This document shows, in pieces, positions 33,970 through 45,292 of a DNA stretch of 64,000 bases. A program made the position numbers and the translations under genes. How positions within the stretch are numbered: the first letter of the stretch is position 1; the number at the start of each line of letters is the position of its first letter. The notes beneath the pieces were generated by a model. It searched no databases. It worked only from the letters and a program-made list of their open reading frames with translations, and was not told the origin of the DNA. Origin of the DNA: Panax quinquefolius (taxonomy: Eukaryota; Streptophyta; Magnoliopsida; Apiales; Araliaceae); NCBI GenBank assembly GCA_020205615.1, contig JAINUW010000345.1, positions 186,001-250,000 on the forward strand. Reading direction: 5' to 3'.

Positions 33970-34650
33970 ATTAAAGTTATTTATAATAACTCAAAATATT
34001 TTTAAAACATTAATAATACCACTTTAAATGATTTTTAAAACATTTAAAATCATTTGTAAATAATTACCATTAATATTTAAATATTAATGCATTATTTATC
34101 AAAATATTAAAAGTCATTAATTATAACTTAAACTATTTTTAATTTCTTTTTATCCTTTTTAAATGATTTTAAATTAATAAAACTTTTTTTAAAATATTTA
34201 TTTAATATAATTATTAAATAAATTAAATATCATTTTATATTAAATTATTAATGAAATCTACCTTTAAATATTAAAATTTATATTTTATAACTTAAAATAT
34301 TTTTAAACTCTTTATTTTCATTTAAAATGATTTTTCTAATATTAAAATCATTTTTTAAACTAATTTATTTAATATAATTATTAAATAATCTAATATCATT
34401 AATATTAAATAATTAATAAAATTTGCTTTAAAATATTAAAATTTATATTTTATAACTTCAAATATTTTTAAATACCTTATTGTCATTTAAAATGATTTTT
34501 AATATAATAAAATCATTTTTAATTAATTTATTTAATGCATTTATTAAATAAATTAAATATCAATAGTATTCAAATAAATACTAATATTTATGAAAAATAT
34601 GTCAAATTATTAAAAGTTAATTTTTATAACTTAAAATGATTTTTGTAATT
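33970..34650. repeat. AT-rich ~145-170 bp subrepeats in D LTR
   Basis: Units built round ATATTAAAA, TTATAACTTAAAATATTTTTAAA and TTTAAAATGATTTTT begin near 33970, 34122, 34267, 34431 and 34600. Two similar units are in B (near 815 and 980; 15715 and 15880). Confidence 0.65.
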
Positions 34651-34955
34651 TTCAGAAATTAATTTCTATTTTTAAATGATTTTTAGAAATTTAATTAATT
34701 AAAATTAATAAAACTGTCGCTATAGCCTTTGGCGACAGAAACCATCGCCTTAGGTGCTCTTGAGAACCCTAGATATTCATACTCAGTTAACGAGCTATCT
34801 AGTTTGACCATGAATAAATCAGTGTGTAATGTGTTTCTGGGCATGTTATTGATCAGATCGTGTAGTGCTAGTGTAAGACTACATTATCCAACAAAAAAAC
34901 ATGATTATACAACATATAACAAAGGAGATCTGATCGTGCAAAGTGGTTGTCAGAG

Positions 34956-34995
34956 CTGTTCTTCATTTTCTGGGTTACCCAGAAATGAAGAACAG
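34956..34995. repeat. Palindrome with GGGTTACCC apex in D LTR
   Basis: Arms CTGTTCTTCATTTTCTGGGT and ACCCAGAAATGAAGAACAG are complementary except for one extra T. The outermost pairs are C-G where the B copy at 1514 has T-A, a compensatory difference. Confidence 0.9.
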
Positions 34996-35181
34996 TTCGA
35001 CAAGACATATTTGGGCTTCCACAACTTGTGATCTATGTGATGTTTTTGTGTTCTTATGGCTTCAGTTTGTAGACAACATGTCAAGGAAGAGATCCATCAC
35101 AAAACATCCATATAACAACAACATAATCAACTGATCAAAATCGGTCAAACTATGTCAGACATCACGGTCTTGAGTTTTATG

Positions 35182-35186
35182 GGTTA
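35182..35186. repeat. Target-site duplication of E, left (GGTTA)
   Basis: GGTTA precedes the E LTR start TGTAACGCG. The matching copy is at 53903-53907. Confidence 0.92.
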
Positions 35187-36767
35187 TGTAACGCGCGAGA
35201 AAATCAGATTTTTATGACAATTAAATTTTTATTTGATTATGTGAATTAAATAAATTTAATTGAGTTATTATGTGAGTAAGCTATGTGAAGGTCGTTCTAT
35301 GACCTAGAATGTGCTTATATGGTTAGTAATCTGGCTACGTGCTAGAATTAATTGTTTGGAATTTCCAAGACGAAAATATTTGTTTTCTAAGAAATTTTCG
35401 TAAAAACACTATTCATCCATTTCTGTTCGGGGAATTATTTTGAAATTCCGAGAAACAAGTAATGTTAAAATATCGAGATAAGATGGAATATCTGATAATA
35501 TTTCATTTATGGCAAACGCAGTTTTTCGCCTGCGTACTTAACACCTAAGGGTTGAGTATATTGATTTCTGAGAAGGAAATAATATGCGTAGAAGGAATTG
35601 TGTTAGGGTTAATGCGAGTGTTATACATTTATGGTGTTATTTAGTACCTATGTATAATACGATGAGTAAATACGAAGTACAATACGATTATTGTACGAGT
35701 AGTATACGGAGAGAATACGTGAATTGTACGTATAAAATACGATTCGTATTATAGAATTAAGTTAAGTCTTAATATTAATTCATTTGGGTTGGATTATTAT
35801 TAGTCCAATCAATTGAATGACCAAGCCCAAGGAGATTAGTGGGTTAAGCCCAAGTCAAGGCCCAATAATAAATTAGTTAAGCCCAATTCATTAAAACCGA
35901 ACCGTGGATCGAACCGGTGGGTCACCGAATGGGTCGATGCCAGATTTTAACTCGGCTAGACTATTCGTAAGATATAGATTAATTATGATTCATTCTTTCT
36001 ATATAGAATTGTTAACGCTATCCTATGCCAAGTAATTGGTACGGACGTGAAGGTAAGGTTTGTCTATGAACAAACAAAAGTATTTTTCATCGATTATTCG
36101 ATGGGCACGTGAGTTTGCCAAAAATATTAAACGTAAATTCCTTTTAATAAATGGGTGTTATTCAACATAGAGTACTATAGGTGATCACCTAGAAGTGCTC
36201 GTAAGTAATGCGGATGAACGGCCTTAGTGTTGTGGACTCCTTTTCAAGTATGAAAACTAAAAGTTACTGTTCATGGTCTATCGACCGGTTTAGAATTCCT
36301 AATCTATTCTAACTATGGGAATTGATGTTATGAATTGTTAAAGTATTATCATTTCATAATACTTCATAGCTATTGTTCAGCTATGTAGGAATTGTTATAT
36401 AATTCACGAATGTGGTATTACTGTTATCCTTTATTAAACTTGTTGAGCTGCCATGCTCACTTCTTGCGTGAATTATATAACTGCAGTTAAGGATGAACGT
36501 CCTGAGAATGCTAAGAGAGATAAGGGCAAAGCTAAGATGGATGCTTAGTCATTGTGTAATAGATTAGTAAGTTTTTATGTATTATACATTATGAACAACG
36601 AACGATGTAACTGGTTTATGAACCTGGGAAGGATTATACTTTGATTGTAATAAGAAAATAGTAATTACCTTCATTTTGTTGTATTTCAATGGAATGATTG
36701 TATGGATGTTAGTATAGTGGAGCACCATATATCGGGTTGGAAGATACCCGAATTTGGGGGCGTCACA
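35187..36767 (+). repeat. E 5' LTR, internally deleted
   Basis: 1581 bp, TGTAACGCGCG...GGGGGCGTCACA. It matches both ends of the right LTR but lacks its segment about 51336-53068. The junction near 35935 shows only a short GGTCGA-like microhomology. The lost part includes the TATA box. The conserved hairpin is at 36444-36459. Confidence 0.92.
36444..36459 (+). ncRNA. Conserved UGRGC/GCUCA hairpin, E 5' LTR
   Basis: TGAGC and GCTCA form a perfect 5 bp stem with a 6 nt loop (TGCCAT), about 310 nt before the LTR 3' end. It is duplicated at 53579-53594. Confidence 0.58.
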
Positions 36768-36770
36768 GGT

Positions 36771-36782
36771 TGGTATCAAAGC
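36771..36782 (+). promoter_or_regulatory. Primer-binding site of E
   Basis: TGGTATCAAAGC lies 3 nt after the LTR. It has one mismatch to the initiator tRNA-Met PBS. Confidence 0.9.
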
Positions 36783-37003
36783 TTTAGGTTATAAAACTTA
36801 AGGGGGGAAAACCTTAGGCTAATAACCTCGTAAGGAAGGTAAAGTCCGAGGAATGAAATTCAAGTTAATTGAATTAATAAGGTATTGAGATAACTCAGTA
36901 TCGAAAGAATTAAAAGATGGAAATTAATCTTAAAAATATTAAATGTGATTTGTGCTTATACTATTGTGTATTATGTACTAATCAACGTGTTATGTGTTTG
37001 TAG

Positions 37004-37496
37004 ATGTCAACCGATAGCTTGATGTTTAGAAATGTGGATATGATAAGTGAGGATTGGTGAATCAAGTTGAGATAGTACCAATGCCGATTAAGGAGGTACC
37101 GATAGTTATCTTAGATGATTTCGAGACATTGAGGAGTACATCTCTGAGGAGGAATACTCTAAGGAGATTATGGGTTTAGCATCATACTTGAACGAGATGC
37201 TAGACGTGGAGGAGGAAATGGAGGTGACATCGGTTAATACGGTGGTGCCTACTCAGGAGCCGACACCTCCGGATGCAATGAGAGCATTGTATCTATCTGT
37301 ATTGGATAGGAATGTGCATCTGCGTACTGTGATAGAAACTCAGAATGAGGAGATAACCGCCTTAAATGAGGCGAAAGAATCTGCAGAGGCAGACTTTGAG
37401 TCAGAGCACGACGAGAAAGTGCTTATGACTGATAAGGCTCGTGACTATAAGGATGAGGTCCTTGAGCTACAAAAGAAACTTGTTAAAAAAGACTAG
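37004..37496 (+). pseudogene. Element E extra upstream ORF remnant (coiled coil)
   Basis: The probable original start is the ATG at 37004 (context TTTGTAGATGTCA, like the extra ORF of D). That frame stops after about 18 codons. A second stretch, open from about 37120 and with ATG at 37170, encodes about 108 residues rich in Glu, Lys, Leu and Asp, with a clear coiled-coil pattern from about residue 37 to the end. It stops at 37496 without zinc knuckles. Only about 325 bp follow before G. It sits where D has its intact extra ORF, before gag, and shares acidic and helical character. Direct sequence similarity is weak, so homology is inferred mainly from position and start context. Confidence 0.6.
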
Positions 37497-37821
37497 AAGA
37501 TAGCTAGGATGTCTTACATCCACGAGTGCGCTCATGAGGATTTCAAGTTGAAAATTTCTTGTTATTCCATTAAGTCCGGACAGACTCGACATACCATAAG
37601 TCGAGATATAGTGTCGATTCTGGCAAATCAGAAATATGAGAATGTCGTTCGACAGTGTTAGTAGATCATTAGATCTTTTTGTATTTAGTAGTGACGTAAA
37701 GCCCTCTTTTGTATAATTAAAGGGTAGTCTTTTTGTAAATCCCAATTTTTGTTGAAGGCAATCGCGGGATAGTATGTAATAGTTTTTTTGGCTAAAGAAT
37801 TGTGATGTAAATAGTCTTGAC
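37497..37821 (+). other. E interior between extra ORF and G
   Basis: AT-rich sequence with no clear coding feature. The antisense frame 37467-37952 runs across the E/G junction and is not a gene. Confidence 0.5.
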
Positions 37822-38125
37822 TGTGACGCCCCCAAAATTAGGTATACATCACCCATCTTGAGTCGCCACTTACAGTAATGAGAATTTAAATACAACTTAT
37901 TAACATAAGCGTGGTGTACAATACGACATAAAGCGTGAGAGTTTAAATACAAATATCGTCTACTAGATATTATACAAACTCAAACAAAAGTCCTCATTAC
38001 GATTATTATCACACTATTTTACAGAATAGTGAGGACTACTAATGCTATCTTGAGGACCATCACTTCGTTTCCCAGAGCTCGTCCCGGCTATATTATCATT
38101 TCTGAAGAAACGGTGAAAGAAAGGG

Positions 38126-38142
38126 TGAGCTCAACTAGCCCG
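38126..38142 (-). ncRNA. Conserved UGRGC/GCUCA hairpin, G 3' LTR
   Basis: In element sense GGGC pairs with GCTC (one G-U) around a 7 nt loop, about 305 nt before the LTR 3' end. The truncated 5' LTR retains it at 45604-45620. Confidence 0.52.
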
Positions 38143-38923
38143 ATAAGAAATATTATGACTAAGATAATGCGAGAATAAATTATCAATAGTCTTGATAATG
38201 TTAAAGCGATAAAATACAATGACATGACGGTTTAAGCTGCGGTGAATATCTGATCCATTAAAAGAGTCAAGTAGAAAATAAAGTCTACTATCTTTTAGGG
38301 TTTTAAAAGGTTTTTCATCCTTTGTTATATTTGAGACTCGACTTTAATAAATATTCCACATCATCGAATCACCCTTACACTTTCTGACGAGGATATTCTT
38401 TAGTATCACGACCACAATTATTCATGCACACTACGGGCGAGAATATTTGTGTATTCATTAATGGTCATGATCATGCCAACAAGCATCCATCAATGCACTC
38501 TGACCCATTGAGGATTTTTATCACATCATTTGTAACATTACGGTCATGATTATTACCGAATAGTCTCGAGTCGTAATCATACCAAGTCCATCTATGCACT
38601 TCTGAGGCCTGAGATGACTTTCAAAAAAATATAAACATGAGGATGATGACAATGATATAAGAATTCAATAAAACAAGTTCAAGAATTATTTTATCCGAGA
38701 ATTATTAACGTCAAATTGTCAACATGATCTTTGTTTTGTAGAGTAAAATTCAAGAATGATCGGAAGAATATTTCCATGAAAAGATCTTTGGATGAAAGCA
38801 TGCAAATATCGAGGATATTCTACTAATTTCATGGAGTATAGAAGTCAAAGTTTTAACCAATTTGGGTATAATAAAGAATGGAATAACAAAAGAAATCACC
38901 GTGCATGCGATGAAGCCGCGCAG

Positions 38924-39256
38924 ACGAGGTTATTCAGCAGAATAATAAATAACGGAACCGAAGTCGGGTGAAATTCACACACAAGCGAGGATGTTCAACC
39001 AGAATAATAAAGATGGAACCGGATCCGGTGTAAAACACATGAGATAGGATATTCCAACAGAAGAATAATAAAAAGGCGGAACCGGTCAAGGTGTAAAAAC
39101 TGCGAGCGAGGATGTTCCAAGCAGAATAATAAAAAGGCGGAACCGAAGTCCGGTGTAAAAACATGAGCGAGGATGTTCAACAGAATAATAATAAAGACGC
39201 GGAACCGGTCGGTGTAAACACAACCTGCAGGATGTTCCAGCAGAATAATAGAAGAA
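38924..39256. repeat. ~60 bp tandem repeat array in G LTR
   Basis: About 5.5 imperfect copies of a unit with CGAGGATGTTC, CAGAATAATAA, GGCGGAACCGG and GGTGTAAAAACA. The period is about 58-65 bp. It is not seen in F1 or H. It gives rise to the repetitive antisense frames near 38934-39180. Confidence 0.88.
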
Positions 39257-39497
39257 TGTCACCAAGTATAGGGTAAACCACTTATCTGAGTTATTCCAAG
39301 CGGAGAATAATAAGCGATGGAATAACAGCAGTTCTCTTCATGAATAAGAAGAATAACACCCCTTACATTTGGTAGGAGATTGAATCTTTATGGCGGTGTA
39401 GTAACAAAATACTCTTCTTCTTTCTCTCTTATTCTCTCTATACTTTCTCTCTCTATAGCTTGAATGAATTCGTGAAAAATAATGAAGCCCTAGGCCT

Positions 39498-39506
39498 CTA
39501 TTTATA
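39498..39506 (-). promoter_or_regulatory. TATA box of G 3' LTR
   Basis: The minus strand reads TATAAATAG, as in F1 and H, with a CT/GA-rich stretch downstream. Confidence 0.65.
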
Positions 39507-39645
39507 GAAGATTTCTAGCTTAGCTTTTCTTTAGTGTGAAAAGGCGAGTGGCTTGACGTGGTGGTTTGGCGCTTTGTAATGTGAAGCGACAAGTGGTTCG
39601 GCCTTTGTAATGTGAAGCGACAAGTGGTTCGGCGTGCGGTAAAGG

Positions 39646-39865
39646 TAATTACTATTAACGAAGGTAAATACTATTGGAAGGTAAATACTATTCACAAGGG
39701 TAATTACTATTGTGAAGGTAATTACTATTATGAAGGTAAATACTATTCACAAGGGTAATTACTATTGTGAAGGTAATTACTATTATTGTGAAGGTAAATA
39801 CTATTCACGAGGTAATTACTATTGTGAAGGTAATTACTATTGACGAAGGTAAATCTTATTGTGAA
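39646..39865. repeat. 18-20 bp tandem array upstream of the G TATA box
   Basis: About 12 copies of GGTAATTACTATTGTGAA and variants (GGTAAATACTATTCACAAG). In element sense they lie about 140-360 bp upstream of the TATA box, in U3. Confidence 0.9.
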
Positions 39866-40488
39866 GAGACTCTTAGATGATAACATATAGGCCCCCATAA
39901 AATAATCAAACTTACCACAAATCATTTTTTTTCATCAACACATATTTAATCTTTCGACAATTATTAATCATTTATAACTTGTCATCTCAATTATTGATTT
40001 AATACTATAACATATTATACGGATGATCTTATGACAATAATTGAATCAATAATATAAGAGATATGATCGACAATTCTTTAAAGTGATAATTGAGCATAGG
40101 TGAGTGACTTCTCACGTAAGCATCGATAATCAATCTGAGTGTCTTTCTTTATGCGACTCTAGCGACATTATTCTTGTACTTTTACCAAGGGTAGTTCAGC
40201 AGTTTTAACGGTAACACCTCGTAGTTATTTTTATAAAAATATTTTTGTCGTTTTCTCAATCAGCAATAATAATGTTGTGGGGTCCACCAATGATTGAGCC
40301 ATTGTGCAGAATATTCCTAACAAAAGAATATTCCCAGAGCCAAGCGAATATTTTATAACAACTTGCATACTTTGCAAAATTTATAAATATTACCCACAAC
40401 TATAACATTATATCAAATTTATTCCATAATATTCAAAATAATATTTATAGAAAAATTCATCTTTATTTATAAAAATTTGGGGTCTTCT

Positions 40489-40502
40489 GACCTCCCCTTC
40501 TT
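40489..40502 (-). promoter_or_regulatory. Polypurine tract of G
   Basis: The minus strand reads AAGAAGGGGAGGTC next to the 3' LTR. Confidence 0.75.
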
Positions 40503-42014
40503 ATGAAATTTAGCCCTCGAAATTAGAGTGCGATACTGGTATGTCAAAGAGGTAAGGATACCTTGATTTCATTTGATTCTAACTCCCAAGTCATTTCCTC
40601 AACATCGTGGTTCCTCCATAAAACTTTGACTTGAGGTATAACCTTGGGGCGTAGAATATGTTCTTTCTTATCAAAATTTGAGCAGGTACCTCTTCATACG
40701 TCAAATCTTCCGCTAATTAAATCGGTTCTAACTTCGATAATATGGTTCGGGTCTTTCACATATTTACGTAACATAGATATGTGAAAAGCGTTATGAACAC
40801 TGAGACATATTTGGCGGTAAAAGCGAGTCTATAGAGCCACAGTTCCTACTCGATCGAGGATTAAAATGGGACAGGATGAATCGAGGGTTAAGTTTTCCTC
40901 TCTTTCCAAATCTTGTAACTCCTTTCCATGGAGCAACTCTTAATGACATGATCTCTATATCGAATTCCACGTCCTTTCGATGAAGATCGGTATAACTCTT
41001 TTATCGATTTTGTGAGGTTTTTATACGTTGTCGGATTGTTTGAATCTTTTTTAGTAGTCATACGTACCAACTCCGGTCCCAACAACGTTGCTTCACCCAC
41101 CTCATCAAAGCATCTTTGGAGAGCGACAATTTCTTCCATCTGGCGCTCGAATGGAGCCATGCCGATACTTGCTTGATAAGCTGTTGTTGTGGAAAACTCC
41201 ACCGATGGTAAGAACTTGTCCCAACTCCCTTGAAATCAAGGACAGAGAGTCTTAATAGATCTTGAGAGTTTGAATAGTCCTCTCAGATTGTCCGTCCAAA
41301 ATGCGAGGATGATATCTTGCCGAGCTAAATCGTAAGTGCGTGCCCATAGCTTTTTGCAAACTAACCCAAAATCGTGAAGTGAATCTTGGGTCTCGATCGG
41401 AAACTATGGATCTAGGCATACCATGCGATCTTACAATCTCGTTTATATACATCTGAGCAAGGCGTTCAAGTGTATAAGTTTCTCGTATCGGTAAGAAATG
41501 GCGGACTTGGTCGACCTATCAACAATGACCCAAATCGCATGATGCCTTGAGAAACCTTAGGAAGGCCGTTAGTGAAATCCATGGTAATGTGCTCCCACTT
41601 CCATTACGGAATTTCAAGTGGTTGCAATGGACCTTTTGGTACTTGATGCTCCGCTTTAACTTTCGTTGACAAGTTAGACACCTTGAGATAAGCATGTATT
41701 TATCTCTCTCTTCGTATTGCTCCACCAAAATGTATAGCGAATATCATGATACATTTTGGTACTCCCGAGATGGATTGCAAATGGTGTGTTGTGTGCCTCC
41801 ATCATGATATTATACTTTAAATCGAGGTCGTTAGGAACACAAAGTGCGGAGTTGACTCAAAGTATTCCTTCTTCATCGATTCTTGCTTGGCGTAGCACCT
41901 TCTTGCACTTTCTTCCTCATACGCATCGGCTCCAGTGCGTAGCTTGGCGACTTTAACTTTATCAATTAAAGTCGGTTCTACTTCGTATACTACGCTATCA
42001 TCACATGCGTCCAC
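40503..42014 (-). pseudogene. G integrase and chromodomain, broken
   Basis: Reading down the minus strand: an H2C2 finger end (SRCLTCQRK) at about 41670; a DDE core segment at 41452-41252 with HGMPRSIVSDRDPRFTSRFW (second catalytic Asp) and DGQSERTIQTL (catalytic Glu), separated by an insertion in the YHP region; a C-terminal part at 41202-40888; and a chromodomain-like VKVLWRNHDVEEMTWE near 40560-40640. Frames change repeatedly and the first catalytic Asp region is damaged. This domain would target insertion to chromatin. Confidence 0.85.
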
Positions 42015-42099
42015 AGAGTATTTAATTCTATCTCCATCCTTTGCAAGTCACACAAAATGGGCCTTTGCGTTGACAATATCGCTTTTCGTGCTTGCATAT

Positions 42100-43440
42100 G
42101 ATTTTCTACTCAATCGTCGGCTACCACGTTCGCTTTCGAGGATGGTATTGGATGGTATGATCATAATCTTTCAGCAGTTCAAGCCAACGTCGTTGTCGCG
42201 TGTTGAGTTCCTTTTGAGTGAAGAAATATTTGAGGCTTTTATGATCGTAAAGATCTCCACTTTCTCCCCATCTGAGTAATGCCTCCAAATTTTAAGTGAA
42301 AGACAACAACATTTTGACTCTAGATCATGAGTAGGATAATTCCTCTCATATTCTTTGAGTTGTCGCGAGGCATAAGCTATTACTTTTCCATGTTGCATGA
42401 GAACACATCCCGACCCTTTGCTAGAAGCATCTTTGTAGATGACAAATCCCTCCGAGGCGGATGGTATTGCCGAGCGGTCTTTGAAATAAGTCTCCTCTTG
42501 AGTTCTTGAAAACTCTTCTCACATTCTTCGCTCCAACCGAACTTTGTATCTTTCAAAGTCGGTGAGTCGATGGAATAGCGATTGAGAAAATCCTTCCACG
42601 AATCTCAGATAATAACCAATTAAGCAAGAAAGCTCGTACTTGATCATCGATTTAGGTTGTTCCCGACTTTGAATAGCTTGATCTTTCTTTGGGTCAGCGG
42701 ATATTCCATGACTTGATACCGCGTGCCAAGGAATGCTACTTCTTCAAGCCGAACTCGCATTTCTTCAACTTGGCATAAAGCTTATATTCACGAAGCTTTT
42801 TGGAGTGTCGACCTCAAAGTGTTGCTCATGATCTTCACGGCTTTTGGAATAAATAAGGATGTCATCAATAAAGGCGACCACAAAGTGATCTAAATATTCC
42901 TTGAATACTCGGTTCATCATATCCATGAAGGCAAAGAGCATTAGTCGATCAAAGGACATGACTAGGAATTCATAATGCCGTCTTAGAGTTACGGCAAAAG
43001 TCTTTGGAATGTCAGTGATTCTAATCTTCAATTGGTGATATCCGGAGCGAAGATCGATCTTTGAAAAGAATTTGGCTCCTTGCATTTGGTCAAACAGGTC
43101 ATCAATACGTGGCAATGGATACCTATTTTTGATGGTGGCGTGATTGACTCCAGATAATCAATACAAAGTCGCATACTCCCATCTTTCTTCTTCACGAATA
43201 GAAACGAGGGCACCCCAAGGAGAAGTACTAGGACGAATAAAGCCGATGTCTAACAATTCCTGCGATTGGGTCTTTAACTCCACGAAGTTCAATAGGAGCC
43301 ATTCGATATGGGGCTTTGGAAATAGGTTTTGTCTGGGTTCGAAGTCGATACAAAATCAATTTCACGCTCTGGGGGTAGGCGGGGAAGTTCTTGGGAATCG
43401 TCGGAAATTTATTAACAATAGGAATATCGTTTAAAAGCGG
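42100..43440 (-). pseudogene. G reverse transcriptase and RNase H, broken
   Basis: The minus strand has [13 protein letters not shown] near 43190, then [17 protein letters not shown] at 43115, then [11 protein letters not shown] (the Y/F-x-DD active site) near 42860, in two overlapping frames. The RNase H part is at 42398-42171 ([16 protein letters not shown], then a garbled TDHKSL region). The MSFGLTNAP region is altered (MSFDRLMLF). Multiple frameshifts make it non-functional. Confidence 0.88.
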
Positions 43441-43451
43441 CGTATTTTTAT

Positions 43452-44009
43452 TTAAATCGTGACATGAGCTAAGAAAGCGACATCCGTTTTCAATAAGCGA
43501 ATAGCTTTATGGCTTGAGATGACCGTGATTGATTTTAATGGTTTGGTCGTTTGAATTAGCATAATAGGTTGATTAGGAATATGAAAGCTAACAACCTTAC
43601 GAAAACAATCAATTTTTGCATGATAAGTAGTTAACCAATCAATCCCTAAAATCACGTCAAATGCAAGTATTTTTAATGAAATAAGATCGACGAGGTAATG
43701 TGAAGTGCCGATTTGAACCAAACAAGACTTATAAGCGATTGGATGTAATGAAGGTTTCTCCAACGGAGTTTCCACAGATAAGTGAAAGTCTAATTTCTCT
43801 GGAGTCAAATTTAATCGATGGCGCAAGTAGGAGAAATAAAAGAATGGGTAGAACCAGGTATCAAATAAAGTATAGACTTCATTAGAGTTTACGATAAGCT
43901 TACCCGTGATGACCTCATTCAGTTCCTTGCTCTTTGGGAGGTCACAACAAATGCTCTCCTTGCACTTTCTGGGTTTTGAATTTTTCGGGATGGCCTTTGG
44001 TGCCTCCAT
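43452..44009 (-). pseudogene. G aspartic protease domain, catalytic motif altered
   Basis: A clean 185-codon minus-strand frame. It follows a short leader with the retropepsin-like domain of chromoviruses: GKLIVNS...YTLFDTW, then AFDVILGIDWLTTYHAKID. The catalytic D-T/S-G reads DTW here and the following STHSFIS-like segment is replaced by aromatic residues, suggesting a short frameshifted patch. It overlaps in register with the end of gag (44011). Confidence 0.85.
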
Positions 44010-44010
44010 C

Positions 44011-45109
44011 CTATTTGAATTTGTCTTGATGGCAACAAAATCGAGCTAAGTGACCTTCTCTTCCACAATTATAACATGCTTTGGATGGCATGGCGCAGTT
44101 TGGACTGATGTGTCCCTCTCCTCCGCATTTGAAGCATATGATAGGTGGTCTTTCTCCTTCCTTAACAATGGGTGCTGGTGCTGACGTCTTTCCATCATTG
44201 TTGAATCTCCTTTTCTTGAAATGTCCATTCTTATTGTTTTGGCCCTGATTACCACCAAAGTGGTTACCATATCTGGCCTGTTGATTCCCTCCACGCTTGT
44301 TGTCACCGCCTCGATGACTATTCTCACTGGTATTATAATTTTGCCGGCTGCTCTCTTTTAGTTGCGTTGACTCATTATCGCGCTCCACTAACTGAGCCCT
44401 ATTTACAACATCTGAATACAAACACAGTTTATGAGAAATAAGATGTTGGCGTATTCTCCGACTTCAAACCTCTTAAAACATCGCGCCATTTCTCTTCATT
44501 ATCCACCAGTGGGACTTGAACCGTGATAACTCATAAATTTTGCCTCGTATTGCGACACGGTCATATTGTTTTGTTCCAACTTGATAAACTCCACCTCCTT
44601 CATATGGCGAATACTTCGAGGAAAGTATTTGTCGTTGAACGACTCTGGAACTTCTCCCAAGATATCTTGATGCAATTTGGTTGAGTCGTTTTCGATTCCC
44701 ACCGATAATCCTTTCTCCGCCTTAACATAAAGCAAAAGGGAACCTTTGCTCCTCGGAGCATCCCAAGACATCAAATATCTTGGTAATCTGCTTTATCCAT
44801 GCTTCCTTGTGAAGTGGTTTTGGCTCTCCCTTAAACTCCGGTGGTCCCGGCTCTTTAAATTGTTTAGCGGTGACTGGCAGAGAGTTTTCCGTGTTTCCAC
44901 CTACGTTTTGGATGAGTCGCTCTACTTTCTTTGTCAGATAAATTGCGTATAAAGCCTCACGAACATTTGATCATTCGTCATTTTAGTCGGTGTTGTTGTT
45001 TGCATGAGGATTGTATCGCCTTCACGATGCACATTATCTCGATTATTGATATGTGGTGAATCAACAATCGCTGCGCTCCATTGCTATTCTCAACATTCTC
45101 GGATGTCAT
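44011..45109 (-). pseudogene. G gag, broken
   Basis: Probable start at the minus-strand ATG near 45109 (MTSENVENSNG). The gag core is recognisable at 44774-44499 (FNDKYFPRSIRHMKEVEFI, then MTVSQYEAKF). A clean 136-codon frame at 44421-44011 is basic and Asn/Gly-rich and ends with two intact zinc knuckles, CFKCGGEGHISPNC and CYNCGREGHLARFC. Frameshifts separate the pieces. Confidence 0.88.
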
Positions 45110-45278
45110 TTTAGAGATCGCCACAAAACAAAAGGTTAATTGACATGTAACAAATTATCCCTATCTTACGACCAACCAATAAAATATCACATAAACTTAG
45201 GTAGGTCATACTAGCGAAGGTATTCCCGTCTCTCCCTCCCAGTACTATTCTCACATCTTAGCGGGGATCACATCCCTA

Positions 45279-45290
45279 AGCTCGATACCA
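45279..45290 (-). promoter_or_regulatory. Primer-binding site of G
   Basis: The minus strand reads TGGTATCGAGCT, identical to the PBS of H (61431-61442). It is two bases from the standard initiator tRNA-Met PBS. Confidence 0.85.
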
Positions 45291-45292
45291 AG

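Larger units (their letters stand above)
32414..35186 (-). repeat. D 5' LTR, first part (left of E)
   Basis: Begins TGTGACGCCCC next to the PBS. It contains the conserved hairpin at 32704-32721, the bulged GTCTA hairpin at 33168-33193, an AT-rich block with ~155 bp subrepeats (about 33970-34650), a CTGTCGC/GCGACAG inverted repeat near 34714, and the 34956-34995 palindrome. It is interrupted at 35186 by element E and resumes at 53908. It is clearly related to the B LTR in its middle portion. The ORFs at 34729-35134 have no known domain. Confidence 0.85.
37822..40488 (-). repeat. G 3' LTR
   Basis: About 2667 bp, TGTGACGCCCCC on the left, GGGGTCTTC on the right (element sense GAAGACCCC, a degraded TGTAAGACCCC). 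It belongs to the F1/H/I LTR family. It contains the conserved hairpin at 38126-38142, a ~60 bp tandem array at 38924-39256, a TATA box at 39498-39506 and an 18 bp tandem array at 39646-39865. A hairpin at about 38488-38514 has stem TCAATG/CATTGA where F1 has TCTTTG/CAAAGA. Confidence 0.88.

Noticed and set aside
36768..36785. Possible tRNA gene fragments at TGGTATCA motifs
   Set aside because: These are primer-binding sites next to LTRs. No cloverleaf can be drawn around them.
37467..37952. 161-codon minus-strand open frame
   Set aside because: It crosses the junction of elements E and G and so cannot be an ancestral gene.
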